From positions 62,001 to 126,000 of the forward strand of contig WASS01000005.1 in the NCBI GenBank assembly GCA_009712635.1: a stretch of DNA of 64,000 bases, read 5' to 3'. Position numbers and translations under genes: made by a program. This DNA comes from Hungatella sp. GTDB lineage: Bacteria; Bacillota; Clostridia; Lachnospirales; Lachnospiraceae. The notes under the pieces were generated by a model. That model did no database searches. It was not told the DNA's origin and saw nothing but the letters and a program-made list of their open reading frames with translations. Every line of letters begins with the position of its first letter. The stretch's first letter is position 1. Shown piece by piece: positions 17,615-25,914 of the stretch.

Positions 17615-18676
17615 ATGAAAAAAAGATTATTGGCAGCAGTAATGGCAGCGGGGATGGTTCTTAGTATGACAGCATGTGGCAGCAGCCAGACACAGGCAAC
17701 AACAAAAGCAGCTGAAACAACAAAGGCAGCGGCCGGTTCTGAGGCAGCAACTACAAAGGGGTCAGAAGCGGCAGGCACTGAGGCAGCAGCTTCTACCTGG
17801 AAACCAACTACCACGGTATCCATCGTAGTTCCCGCTGGAGCAGGCGGCAACACAGATCTTTCTGCCCGTGTATTTGCGGAGTATGCAAAGAGAATGACAG
17901 GTGCTGACTTCATCGTGGTAAATGCCAATGGAGCAGCTGGTTCCGTAGCAGCAAATCAGGTTCTGTCTGCAGCAGCAGACGGACATACCTTCCTTTATGG
18001 TCACAACCTGGTAAACGTGGCAAATATCGCTGGTGTAACCGATTATAATTATACTGCTTTTAAATTAGGACCCACATTTGCACTTGATCCGGCACAGCAG
18101 TTCTATGCAAATCCGGAGAAGTATAAAACACTTGATGAGTTCATTCAGGCAGCAAAAGCAAATCCAGGCAAGTTAAAAGCATGTACCGAAGTAGGTGCGT
18201 ATACATATTATGAGCTGCTTGCATTTGAAAAAGTGGCAGGAATCGATCTGGATCTGGTAGACGTAGGTTCCAACTCCGATAAGATTGCAGCCATGCTTTC
18301 CGGTCAGGTAGATTTAATGCCGGGCGCTTACATTAACTGTAAGGATTATCTGGAAGCAAAGCAGTTTGTATGTCTGGGAGCTCCTACAAAAGAGCGCTAT
18401 GAGTTAATTAAGGATATTCCGACTTTAACAGAGCAGGGCGTAGATCTGGTTTATCCGAACTGCGAATTTTCCTTCTACTTCCCCAAGGATACTTCTGATG
18501 ATGTGATTGCCTGGTACGATCAGCTGGTTAAGAAAATGACCGAAGATCCGGAAGTAAAAGAGGCAATTGCAAAAGTTGAGATGATGCCTTACTACTTAAG
18601 CTCTGCTGATTCAGAAGCAAATGACGAGAGAATTTACAATGAAATTAAGCAGATTGCAGATGATCTTGCAAAATAA
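17615..18676 (+). CDS. tctC: Tripartite tricarboxylate transporter, solute-binding lipoprotein
   Basis: A 353-residue extracytoplasmic binding protein. It has a lipoprotein signal with the lipobox LSMTAC (Cys21) and then a low-complexity Thr/Ala/Glu linker (residues 25-60). The TctC/Bug fold follows, with the signature VVPAGAGGNTDLSARVFAEY. The linker is the membrane tether seen in clostridial lipoproteins. It captures the substrate for TctAB. A strong terminator follows, ending the aldarate operon. Confidence 0.9.
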   Translation: MKKRLLAAVMAAGMVLSMTACGSSQTQATTKAAETTKAAAGSEAATTKGSEAAGTEAAASTWKPTTTVSIVVPAGAGGNTDLSARVFAEYAKRMTGADFIVVNANGAAGSVAANQVLSAAADGHTFLYGHNLVNVANIAGVTDYNYTAFKLGPTFALDPAQQFYANPEKYKTLDEFIQAAKANPGKLKACTEVGAYTYYELLAFEKVAGIDLDLVDVGSNSDKIAAMLSGQVDLMPGAYINCKDYLEAKQFVCLGAPTKERYELIKDIPTLTEQGVDLVYPNCEFSFYFPKDTSDDVIAWYDQLVKKMTEDPEVKEAIAKVEMMPYYLSSADSEANDERIYNEIKQIADDLAK

Positions 18677-18690
18677 TTAGTATCGGAAGA

Positions 18691-18733
18691 AACAGCCCCT
18701 GAAATCGGTTTGTGACCAATTTCAGGGGCTGTT
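18691..18733. terminator. Strong bidirectional terminator after tctC
   Basis: A perfect 15-bp inverted repeat (18691-18705 with 18719-18733) has a 13-nt loop and lies between the stops of tctC and the convergent LysR gene. Confidence 0.8.
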
Positions 18734-18735
18734 CT

Positions 18736-19629
18736 CTAATGAAAATAATTCTTTATGGCATTACAAAAATCCTGACTCGCCTGACTTTGAATCCAGTTCT
18801 TTCTTGTTACCAGAGTGTTTAATCTGGTAAGCTTTGGTTCCACGCTATAGTATGCCACATGTTCCCGTTCCACTGCGCAGGATTCACTGATAAATGTCAC
18901 ACCGATTCCCATCGCAACCATACTTCTGGTTGTGGATATACTATTGGTTTCACAGACTGTACTGGGGATCCAGCTGGCATGATCCAGTACCATATCGGTG
19001 AGACGGCGCAGGGTAGAACCCTTTTTTGAAAGCAGGATGTTTTCTTCTCCGAAATTCTCGGCAAATTCCCCGATTTGAATGGGTTTGTCCGGATTTTTCT
19101 TCCGATAGGGGTGGTTGATGGGAACGGAAAATAAAACCTCTTCTTCCCGGAGTATGGTCACCTGGTCAGAGGTAAACGGATCGGTTTCATTCATAGCCAT
19201 GATTCCGCAGTCAATGCTTTCTTCCAGTATCATTCTCGTAAGTCCGGGGAGATTGGTTTCTGATATTTCTATAATAATATCCGGGTACCGGACCTTAAAT
19301 GCCGGAATGATGTCGGTAAGCATAGTAAGTCCGAACTGTGAGGTGACTCCCACAGTTATGTGGCCCCGGTTTTCAATATTCTGAATATTCTGATAGAGGA
19401 CATTTTTTATGGACATGACTTTTTGTGCAGCTTCTATATAAAGAGAGCCTGCGGGTGTCAGGGTTAAACGGCCTTTGCTCCGGTAAAACAAAGGGGTGCC
19501 CAGTTCGCTTTCCAGCTTTGAGAGGTACTGGCTTAAGGTAGATTGGGAGACGAAAAGTTCTTCTGCAGCTTTGGTCATGTTTCCTTTTTTGGCGATTGTC
19601 AGGATGTAGGTCAGATAGCGAGTGTCCAT
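18736..19629 (-). CDS. LysR-family transcriptional regulator
   Basis: A 297-residue LysR protein with helix-turn-helix NMTKAAEELFVSQSTLSQYL at residues 17-36 and a standard effector-binding domain. GGAGGTACTCC precedes the start on the minus strand. It is convergent with tctC across a shared terminator, and it may regulate the aldarate operon, though the convergent position gives no direct operator evidence. The 208-bp region between it and the AlbA_2 gene is divergent. Confidence 0.87.
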   Translation of the reverse strand: MDTRYLTYILTIAKKGNMTKAAEELFVSQSTLSQYLSKLESELGTPLFYRSKGRLTLTPAGSLYIEAAQKVMSIKNVLYQNIQNIENRGHITVGVTSQFGLTMLTDIIPAFKVRYPDIIIEISETNLPGLTRMILEESIDCGIMAMNETDPFTSDQVTILREEEVLFSVPINHPYRKKNPDKPIQIGEFAENFGEENILLSKKGSTLRRLTDMVLDHASWIPSTVCETNSISTTRSMVAMGIGVTFISESCAVEREHVAYYSVEPKLTRLNTLVTRKNWIQSQASQDFCNAIKNYFH

Positions 19630-19757
19630 AGGAGTACCTCCTTGTTTATGCGTGCGTTTCAGTGTGGTTATTACCTGTTATCATATCATAGCTATAATAA
19701 AATTGCATTAATGAATGGGCATGGTTTCCTTTGTCACAATTTGTCAACGAGTTATTC

Positions 19758-19786
19758 TTGCTTTCTATCACTGTTTGTGTTAGAAT
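19758..19786 (+). promoter_or_regulatory. Promoter of the AlbA_2-domain gene
   Basis: TTGCTT (19758-19763) and TAGAAT (19781-19786) are separated by 17 bp, giving a sigma-A type promoter with a start near 19793. It is overlapped by the inverted repeat at 19762-19797. Confidence 0.55.
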
Positions 19787-19827
19787 TGTGATAGAAAAGA
19801 TAGAAACGGATAGAAAATGCATAGAAG
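19762..19827 (+). promoter_or_regulatory. Operator-like inverted and direct repeats before the AlbA_2 gene
   Basis: TTTCTATCAC (19762-19771) and its exact complement GTGATAGAAA (19788-19797) flank the -10 box. The right arm is then repeated directly: GATAGAAA occurs at 19790, 19799 and 19809, and CATAGAAG follows at 19820, with spacings of 9-11 bp, about one helical turn. This looks like a cooperative repressor or autoregulator site placed over the promoter and transcript start. Confidence 0.55.
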
Positions 19828-19837
19828 GAGTGGAGTC

Positions 19838-21127
19838 ATGAGATTATATGAAAGTGAGACAGTTGAGTTAAAAGAAATTTATACTGCCGATTTAAAAAAA
19901 GAAATAGTTGCTTTTGCTAATACAAATGGCGGGACAATCTATATCGGCGTTGATGATAATGGCGAAGTTGCCGGTCTTGAGAATGCTGACTTTGTAATGC
20001 AGCAGATATCCAATTCCTTAAGAGACAGTATCCGTCCTGATGTGTCTATGTTTACCAATATTGAGCTATTGGAGCATAAGAATAAATTCTTTATTAAACT
20101 AACTGTGAGTCAGGGGACAAAAAGACCTTATTACCTGTCTGATAAAGGACTAAAACCAACAGGTGTATATGTCAGAAGCGGTACTACATCAGCTCCAGCC
20201 TCTGAAGATGCAATCCGCATGATGATAAAAACGACGGATGGCGATTCGTTTGAATCAAACCGATCCCTGATACAAGAGCTGACTTTTAACAGGCTGGACG
20301 AGGAGTTAAAAATAAGAGGCCTGGAATTTACCGAAATCCAAATGAAGAACTTAGGAATACTTTCTTCCGATGGTATTTATACAAATATGGGTTTACTTGT
20401 TTCTGATCAATGTAAACATTCGATTAAATTTGCTGTATTTCAAGGTACGGATAAGCTTGTTTTCAGGGACAGAAAAGAATTTACAGGCTCCCTGTTTACC
20501 CAGCTTACGGATGCTTATAGAACCATTGATTTTTACAATGGGACAAAGGCTTCTTTTCATGATTTATTGCGAGCAGATGAAAGAGATTATCCGGAGGATG
20601 CCGTTCGTGAAGCATTGTTAAATGCCGTTGTTCACAGAGACTATTCTTTTAGCGGAAGTACATTTATCAATCTGTATTCAGACAGATTGGAGATAATATC
20701 CTTAGGAAGTCTGGTGTCTGGATTGTCATTAGAGGCTGCGATGTTAGGCGCGTCTCAATCCAGGAATGAGAAACTTGCAGCACTGTTTTACAGGATGAGA
20801 CTTATTGAAGCTTATGGAACAGGGATTAGTAAGATCATCAGCTGCTATAAGGAATGTTCAGTACAGCCTGAATTTGAAAATGTAGAAGGTGCGTTTCGGG
20901 TTTCACTCCCCAACATACATGCCAGAGTCTTGGCGGATAGGAACGAAAAGTATCTACCCATAATTAGCTTATTTGAAAAACAAAATGAAATTACCCGCTC
21001 TGATGTTGAAAAAGCGCTTGGATCCGGAACAACTTATGCAATTAATGTGCTTAAGGAAATGCTTGAAAAAGATCTGTTACGTAAAATTGGAAGTGGTAAA
21101 TTAACAAAATATGTGGCAAAGTTTTAA
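19838..21127 (+). CDS. AlbA_2 (Schlafen-like) domain protein with C-terminal ATPase-like and winged-helix regions
   Basis: A 429-residue protein of the AlbA_2/divergent AAA family. The N-terminal domain shows ESETVELKE, ANTNGGTIYIGVDDNG and ADFVMQQISNSL (residues 1-70). The middle has REALLNAVVHRDYS and YSDRLEIISLG, the GHKL-like HATPase_C_4 signature. The last 60 residues look like a winged helix. Such proteins are annotated as transcriptional regulators or ATP-binding proteins, and Schlafen-type AlbA_2 domains also occur in antiviral genes. The ATG at 19838 follows AAGGAGTGG and begins at the domain; an ATG 21 bp earlier has no good ribosome binding site. It lies just upstream of the CRISPR locus. 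Confidence 0.8.
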   Translation: MRLYESETVELKEIYTADLKKEIVAFANTNGGTIYIGVDDNGEVAGLENADFVMQQISNSLRDSIRPDVSMFTNIELLEHKNKFFIKLTVSQGTKRPYYLSDKGLKPTGVYVRSGTTSAPASEDAIRMMIKTTDGDSFESNRSLIQELTFNRLDEELKIRGLEFTEIQMKNLGILSSDGIYTNMGLLVSDQCKHSIKFAVFQGTDKLVFRDRKEFTGSLFTQLTDAYRTIDFYNGTKASFHDLLRADERDYPEDAVREALLNAVVHRDYSFSGSTFINLYSDRLEIISLGSLVSGLSLEAAMLGASQSRNEKLAALFYRMRLIEAYGTGISKIISCYKECSVQPEFENVEGAFRVSLPNIHARVLADRNEKYLPIISLFEKQNEITRSDVEKALGSGTTYAINVLKEMLEKDLLRKIGSGKLTKYVAKF

Positions 21128-21176
21128 GAAAGCAGATTTTATACCATCGATATAATTTCAGTATAGTAAATATTGG

Positions 21177-21206
21177 TTGTAAAAGAAGGATTAAAAATGG
21201 TAAAAT
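21177..21206 (+). promoter_or_regulatory. Promoter-like element upstream of array 1 leader
   Basis: TTGTAA (21177-21182) and TAAAAT (21201-21206) lie 18 bp apart, before the leader hairpin. A similar block (TTGTAG and repeated GGTAAAAT) precedes cas6 at 22331-22362. Function is uncertain. Confidence 0.3.
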
Positions 21207-21270
21207 GATTAAGAAAAGCTGTTGTATGATTGTGTTGAGGGAAATAATCTTTTATAATGGAATATTATTA

Positions 21271-21323
21271 AAGTGCGAATCGGAAGCTAACATGAAATTA
21301 CCGGGGGATTCGCACTTTTTTTT
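21271..21323 (+). promoter_or_regulatory. Leader hairpin of CRISPR array 1
   Basis: An 11-bp perfect stem (21271-21281 with 21307-21317) encloses a 25-nt loop containing AACATGAAAT and is followed by a T8 run. Stem and loop recur almost unchanged at 32096-32138 before array 2, at nearly the same distance from the first repeat (125 versus 127 bp). It could double as a terminator for the AlbA_2 gene, but its conservation before both arrays marks it as part of the CRISPR leader. Confidence 0.65.
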
Positions 21324-21364
21324 GGTAGAAAAAGATGGATTTTAATTGGAATTATAGAAATAAA

Positions 21365-21393
21365 TTGCGTAAAGGGAAAAGAAAGTGTATGAT
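21365..21393 (+). promoter_or_regulatory. Promoter of CRISPR array 1
   Basis: TTGCGT (21365-21370) and TATGAT (21388-21393) are spaced by 17 bp. The -10 box ends 50 bp before the first repeat, exactly as in array 2, so the pre-crRNA would start about 43 nt before the repeat. Confidence 0.6.
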
Positions 21394-21442
21394 AGATACA
21401 AAGTTTGAGAAGAAATGGTAGGGGAAATTAGTTATTTTTGCT

Positions 21443-22004
21443 GTCGAAGCCTGTGTGGCTTCGTGGATTGAAATAGATCCGCAGTGATAGCCGGCTCTTT
21501 AAGTATTAGTCGAAGCCTGTGTGGCTTCGTGGATTGAAATTGCTCTTTCATCACACATATCCAGCTCATCGTCAGTCGAAGCCTGTGTGGCTTCGTGGAT
21601 TGAAATATGTTAGATAAAAGGTTTGTAACCTTATCTACTGGTCGAAGCCTGTGTGGCTTCGTGGATTGAAATCCTTTCTCGCACCCACTGGCGCGCCACA
21701 ATAGCGTCGAAGCCTGTGTGGCTATGTGGATTGAAATTTCTTGTGTAAAATTTCCAGTGGAATACCTTTTTTGTCGAAGCCAGTGTGGCTTCGTGGATTG
21801 AAATCCCGGCATACACTTTATTACCTCAACAGTAATACGTCGAAACCAGTGTGGCTTTGTGGATTGAAATTGTTTAAGTATGACTGATCCATAATCGTAT
21901 GAATGTCGAAGCCTGTGTGGCTTCGTGGATTGAAATATGTAAGTTCCAATTCCATTGTCGATATAGTATAGCGTCGAAGCCTGTGCAGCTTCGTGAATTA
22001 AAAC
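21443..22004 (+). CRISPR. CRISPR array 1: nine repeats of 32 bp, eight spacers
   Basis: Repeats start at 21443, 21509, 21575, 21641, 21706, 21773, 21839, 21905 and 21973. The spacers between them are 34, 34, 34, 33, 35, 34, 34 and 36 bp. The consensus begins GTCGAAGCC and ends GTGGATTGAAAT. It contains the stem CGAAGCC/GGCTTCG with a TGTGT loop, and the crRNA 5' tag would be ATTGAAAT. Repeats 5, 6, 7 and 9 carry substitutions, and the ninth (ending TTAAAAC) is clearly degenerate. The leader lies on the left and transcription is rightward. The repeat end resembles type I-C/III repeats. It flanks the type III-D operon. Confidence 0.97.
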
Positions 22005-22038
22005 ATAATAATTCTCCTACTGTTAGTTCCACAAATTT

Positions 22039-22117
22039 ATCAAAGCCTGTATAACTTCGTGGTTCAGTTCCGTTGCCATTACTGCGTCAAAACATGTATG
22101 GATTTTGTTAATGACTG
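22039..22117 (+). repeat. Decayed leader-distal repeats of array 1
   Basis: Two further repeat relics follow the last good repeat: one at 22039-22070 (34 bp after repeat 9, with ten or so mismatches) and a worse one at 22086-22117, whose spacer has shrunk to 15 bp. Another partial match (GTCAAAGCC) is at 22141. They show that the array was once longer. Confidence 0.7.
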
Positions 22118-22254
22118 AAGCATTGGAAGTGTGCCATACAGTCAAAGCCGTTGATTGCATAACAAATTAAATAATATGGACTATCAACGTAGAAATATTT
22201 GTACAGTATCTTAATCGAAAACCATAATATTATTAAAACTTCATATAAAAAAAC

Positions 22255-22287
22255 AAGGCACCTAAACCATTTTGGATTAGGTGCCTT
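22255..22287. terminator. Terminator hairpin between array 1 and cas6
   Basis: A perfect 11-bp stem (22255-22265 with 22277-22287) has an 11-nt loop. Read on the plus strand only a short T stretch follows, but on the minus strand it is followed by a run of seven T. It can end the array transcript and, more efficiently, would stop leftward transcription. Confidence 0.6.
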
Positions 22288-22392
22288 TGTCGAAATATAA
22301 GTTATTTTGCCAAAGCAATATAAGTACTAATTGTAGAAATATAAGGTAAAATGTGGTAAAATAGTTAAAATAATAATAAATGGAGCGGTAAT

Positions 22393-23304
22393 ATGTGGGA
22401 ACATTTTAAGATAACAACATTAAAAATCACATTCATGTGTTGTGAGGAAGGAGTTCTTCCACCATATTTAGGATCAACCATAAGAGGGATTATGGGTCAC
22501 TGCATACGTGAATTTACCTGTAATGCTTGCAAAGACGAGAAATGCTATTTATGCAAAAACAGAGAGAACTGCCTTTACGTAAAATTTTTCAGTAATACTG
22601 GAAAAGAAGCTGGCGCGGTGAATCCTTACACAATTCATGTTTTAAATAATGGAAAGACTCAATGGGTCAAGGGGGATGAATGCACCTTTGAACTAACACT
22701 TTTTGGATTTGCAGCAGAAAACGCAGGTATTTATTTAGATGCCATTGTGGAGATGGAGAAGAAGGGCTGGGGAGCCAGCAGACTTCCGTTTAAACTGACC
22801 CGGGTTTCTGATGCATATACTGGACGATTGATCTACACTCAAGGGCGCATGTGGTTAAGAAATATGGAATGTCACTTAATGGAAGTCGGCAAGCAAGAGG
22901 CAAGTGCTGTAATGGTATCCTTTGATACTCCGTTGAGAATTATGACTCAAAAAAGTCTATGCCGTTTACCAACCTTTGCAAATCTAATGCAGTTTACCAG
23001 CCGTAGACTCTCGCTCCTGTCTCAGATTTATACAGGCCAGAAGGTTCAGTGGAATGATAAAGAAATAATAAAACAAGCAGAGAAGGTTAATATAACAGGG
23101 CATATGCTGCGCTATGTAGATTTTAAAAGATTTTCTATTAACCAGGAGTCCAATAAGCTGGAACTTCCTGCTATGGAAGGCTGGGTTATGTATGAAGGAG
23201 AGTTGTCTTATCTAAGTCCAATTCTGGAGGCTGGAAAGATAATTCATATAGGAAAAGGGACAACAATTGGTTTTGGTCACTATGAGACATTTTACAATAA
23301 ATAA
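22393..23304 (+). CDS. cas6: CRISPR pre-crRNA endoribonuclease Cas6
   Basis: A 303-residue RAMP protein of the PF10040-type Cas6 family, which cleaves the array transcript within the repeat to make crRNAs. The N-terminal strand-loop PPYLGSTIRGIMGH is typical. It is followed by a four-cysteine cluster (CNACKDEKCYLCKNRENC) that in this family probably binds zinc. The glycine-rich C-terminal segment GKGTTIGFGHYE is the RAMP loop. The start is ATG after ATGGAGCGG. It is the first gene of the effector operon, 9 bp before the DUF6602 gene, and is the only processing enzyme seen for both arrays. Confidence 0.88.
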   Translation: MWEHFKITTLKITFMCCEEGVLPPYLGSTIRGIMGHCIREFTCNACKDEKCYLCKNRENCLYVKFFSNTGKEAGAVNPYTIHVLNNGKTQWVKGDECTFELTLFGFAAENAGIYLDAIVEMEKKGWGASRLPFKLTRVSDAYTGRLIYTQGRMWLRNMECHLMEVGKQEASAVMVSFDTPLRIMTQKSLCRLPTFANLMQFTSRRLSLLSQIYTGQKVQWNDKEIIKQAEKVNITGHMLRYVDFKRFSINQESNKLELPAMEGWVMYEGELSYLSPILEAGKIIHIGKGTTIGFGHYETFYNK

Positions 23305-23313
23305 GGAGCATTT

Positions 23314-24288
23314 ATGAGTGAAGAGAAAGGTGTAAGATCACCTAATAAAATCATTACAGAGTTGACAAGGAATTACATACAGCTGGAAGAGTCATTAGTT
23401 AATCAGTTAAATATTAAGATATCCAATCATTACTACACTTCAGGCACTTATCGGGAAGAGGTCTGGAAGAGCTTGTTAGAAATGATTATTCCAAAAAAAT
23501 ACTGTATAGAACAAGGCGTTTTCATTATTGATTCGAATATGAAGATATCCAGAGAAGTTGATCTGGCTATTTTTGATGAAACCTATACTCCTTATATTTT
23601 TAACTATGGAAAAATAAAATTTATTCCAATTGAGGCAGTTGCTGTAGTAGTGCAGTGTAAATCCAATATAACAGTATATAACAATAAAGAGAATGCAGAA
23701 GAAGAGGAAAAAAATGAAGAAAATAACAAAGAAGATGTTTTATTAAGCTGGTCTAAGAGCATTGATAGACTGAAAACTTCACCAAATTCATTTTGCAGAA
23801 CTATGACTGATCTTCAGGATAATTTGGTGGATCAGAAACCAAGGACTCAGACTGCAACCAGACCTCTAAAGTTATTATGTGCTTTGTCCATTTCAGATAA
23901 AGCATTATCTGGCCTCGAGGAGGATTTTGATTTTATCCTACATTGCGATTCGAATGCAAAAAGGCTAAAAAAAGTGGTTAAGAATGAAACTTCTAATTAT
24001 GCCGACTGGTATTATTCTATCAATCACTACAACGAAGAAAAAAAGTGGGAAAAGCCTGAAGAAATAGAAAAGAATAAAATTCGTGAAGTCAAATATAATG
24101 AAAATCGGATTCTTACCAACTTACAAGTAAAAGATGGAAATGGAAATGAAAGCGTAATAATGTCTCTGACCTTTCAATTGAATCAGTTGCTGATGATTAT
24201 CAATAATCCGATGCTTTTTCCCCATGCTGCTTATGTAGATTCAATCAATGACATTATTAAAAAAGAAGGTTTAAATTTTAGTAAATAA
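23314..24288 (+). CDS. DUF6602-like putative PD-(D/E)xK nuclease embedded in the cas operon
   Basis: A 324-residue soluble protein whose N-terminal half resembles DUF6602. It shows GTYREEVWKSLL (E48/E49), EVDLAIFDE (D83), then IEAVAVVVQCKS with Q114-x-K116 where nuclease folds have (D/E)xK. This order suggests a restriction-endonuclease-like core with Gln replacing the usual acid. An acidic low-complexity stretch (about 126-141) interrupts the middle. The C-terminal half is not recognised. No CARF or SAVED domain is visible. It is 9 bp after cas6 and 12 bp before cas10, with its own AAGGAGC site, so it is translated with the effector. A role as an accessory nuclease or toxin of the CRISPR system is inferred only from position and fold. 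Confidence 0.6.
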   Translation: MSEEKGVRSPNKIITELTRNYIQLEESLVNQLNIKISNHYYTSGTYREEVWKSLLEMIIPKKYCIEQGVFIIDSNMKISREVDLAIFDETYTPYIFNYGKIKFIPIEAVAVVVQCKSNITVYNNKENAEEEEKNEENNKEDVLLSWSKSIDRLKTSPNSFCRTMTDLQDNLVDQKPRTQTATRPLKLLCALSISDKALSGLEEDFDFILHCDSNAKRLKKVVKNETSNYADWYYSINHYNEEKKWEKPEEIEKNKIREVKYNENRILTNLQVKDGNGNESVIMSLTFQLNQLLMIINNPMLFPHAAYVDSINDIIKKEGLNFSK

Positions 24289-24300
24289 AGGAGGAATCCA

Positions 24301-25914
24301 ATGGACACAAATCAATATCCTGAAATATATCTGGCAGCGTTTGATATAAGCGGAATCCAGGACTACATATTCGCTACTAATCGGCTAAGAGAGAATGCAG
24401 GGGCCTCTATACTGGTGACGGACATATTAAATGTTTATCTAATTCAGGCACTAAAGGCAGTGGAAAAGGAACTGCCAGATAGAAAAGTTCTCACTAACTG
24501 GATTGAAGTTAATTATCCATTAAACTGGACGAAGGAAAACGGGGTTTGTGCAGAGGTCATTTATATTGGAGGTGGAAATGCCATTGTTGCTTATGAGAAC
24601 GAAGAGATTTATTATCTTACAAGAAAGGAACTGGCAAAATTAGTTTTGGAAAAATGCCCTTCTCTTACGGTCACATCTTATATTTCTAAAGTTGAAAGTC
24701 CAGACTTTTTTAGAGAACGGAAAAGACTGCAAAAAGGATTGGATGAAGTGAAGAATAGTCTGATCCGACAAACAATTATCTCGGAGTTTTCCATTTCAGA
24801 ACAGGATCCTGTCTTTGGTTTTCCTATAGTGGAAAATAAAGATGGTGAGAAATTTACAGCAGTTCAATTAGAAAAGCATGAGGCTTATAAGAAAGAGAGA
24901 AATAACATTTACTCTATATCTAACACGCTGCTGCCGGAGGGCTTCTCTTATGCTGTTGAGATGCCCGATTTGGTTCAGGGTGCAAGCAACAGTTATATTG
25001 CAGTAGTGCATATTGATGGGAATGGAATGGGTGATTTCATTCATAAAACAATGAAAAACATGAATCAAGATTTTACAGGCGGTCTAACGGCTATGAAAAA
25101 GCTGTCTTGTGATATATCAAATACTTACCGGAACGTATTTAAAAAGCTAATGAAGGATTTTGTGCAATTCCAGCCGGACTCACTTCGGGTAGCAGATGGA
25201 AAAAAGATATTGCCAATGCGTCTGGCCGTTTTAGACGGAGACGATATAACCTTTTTGATGCGTGCAGATTTAGCTATTCCTTTCTCTGCTGCTTTTTTAC
25301 AAATGCTGTTAAAAAATACGGGAGGAGAATTTTCCGCTTGTGCTGGAATTGCACTGGTACATAATCATTTTCCATTCCGAATTGCTTATGAGCTGGCGGA
25401 ATCTTGCTGTGCAAATGCCAAATCAAGCTGGTATAAAAATAAAGAGGAAAAGAATGTGTGCTATCTGGATTTTGAACTGAGCCATGGAGCTACAGAGAGA
25501 GATCTAAAGGAAATTCGTCAGGATAGATTTGGTTCTGGAAATCATTGGGAAGAAATTATGCTGCGCCCTTACCAGATAAGCCAAAATCCAAATTTGGAGA
25601 ATCTGAATTCCTATGATCGTTTTCATCAATTACTCTGCTCATTGCTGAAAGAATCAGGAGGTAATAATAGAAAATGGCCAAGGAATCGATTGAAACGGCT
25701 CTATGAAAGTTTCTTGCTTAGTGAAACAGATAGGAAAGCACTGCATTTAGAATACGATTCCAGGGGATACAGCGTTGATGCGCTGACAGAAGGTAACGCC
25801 AATGCTATTTTTGATGCATTGGAAGTTATGGACCTTTATGATTCAGATTGTTTCGACATGCTTTTATCTCCTAATGAAAGGAAAAGTGCATCAAAAGCAC
25901 AGGGGAAAGGATGA
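24301..25914 (+). CDS. cas10: Type III-D Cas10, HD-less
   Basis: A 537-residue Cas10 large subunit. It starts directly with the first palm domain (FDISGIQDYIF at 14-24 and IGGGNA near 89-94) and lacks the N-terminal HD nuclease of III-A/III-B Cas10. The second palm shows HIDGNGMGDF (237-246) and VLDGDDITF (310-318), where DGDD replaces the usual GGDD cyclase motif but keeps both aspartates. No zinc finger between the palms is obvious. Single-stranded DNase activity is therefore not expected, and cyclic oligoadenylate synthesis remains possible but unproven. AAAGGAGG precedes the ATG. It overlaps the next gene by ATGA. Confidence 0.88.
   Translation: MDTNQYPEIYLAAFDISGIQDYIFATNRLRENAGASILVTDILNVYLIQALKAVEKELPDRKVLTNWIEVNYPLNWTKENGVCAEVIYIGGGNAIVAYENEEIYYLTRKELAKLVLEKCPSLTVTSYISKVESPDFFRERKRLQKGLDEVKNSLIRQTIISEFSISEQDPVFGFPIVENKDGEKFTAVQLEKHEAYKKERNNIYSISNTLLPEGFSYAVEMPDLVQGASNSYIAVVHIDGNGMGDFIHKTMKNMNQDFTGGLTAMKKLSCDISNTYRNVFKKLMKDFVQFQPDSLRVADGKKILPMRLAVLDGDDITFLMRADLAIPFSAAFLQMLLKNTGGEFSACAGIALVHNHFPFRIAYELAESCCANAKSSWYKNKEEKNVCYLDFELSHGATERDLKEIRQDRFGSGNHWEEIMLRPYQISQNPNLENLNSYDRFHQLLCSLLKESGGNNRKWPRNRLKRLYESFLLSETDRKALHLEYDSRGYSVDALTEGNANAIFDALEVMDLYDSDCFDMLLSPNERKSASKAQGKG

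Noticed and set aside
21271-21323. Hairpin read simply as the AlbA_2 gene terminator
   Set aside because: A near copy with the same loop sequence lies at the same distance before array 2, which a simple terminator would not explain, though a double role remains possible.
21432-21816. Minus-strand frames with repeated FQSTKPHRLR or ISIHEAT peptides
   Set aside because: They are antisense translations of CRISPR array 1.
23314-24288. DUF6602-like protein as a CARF-type effector
   Set aside because: No CARF Rossmann-like motif or membrane segment is visible; only the nuclease-like constellation is supported.
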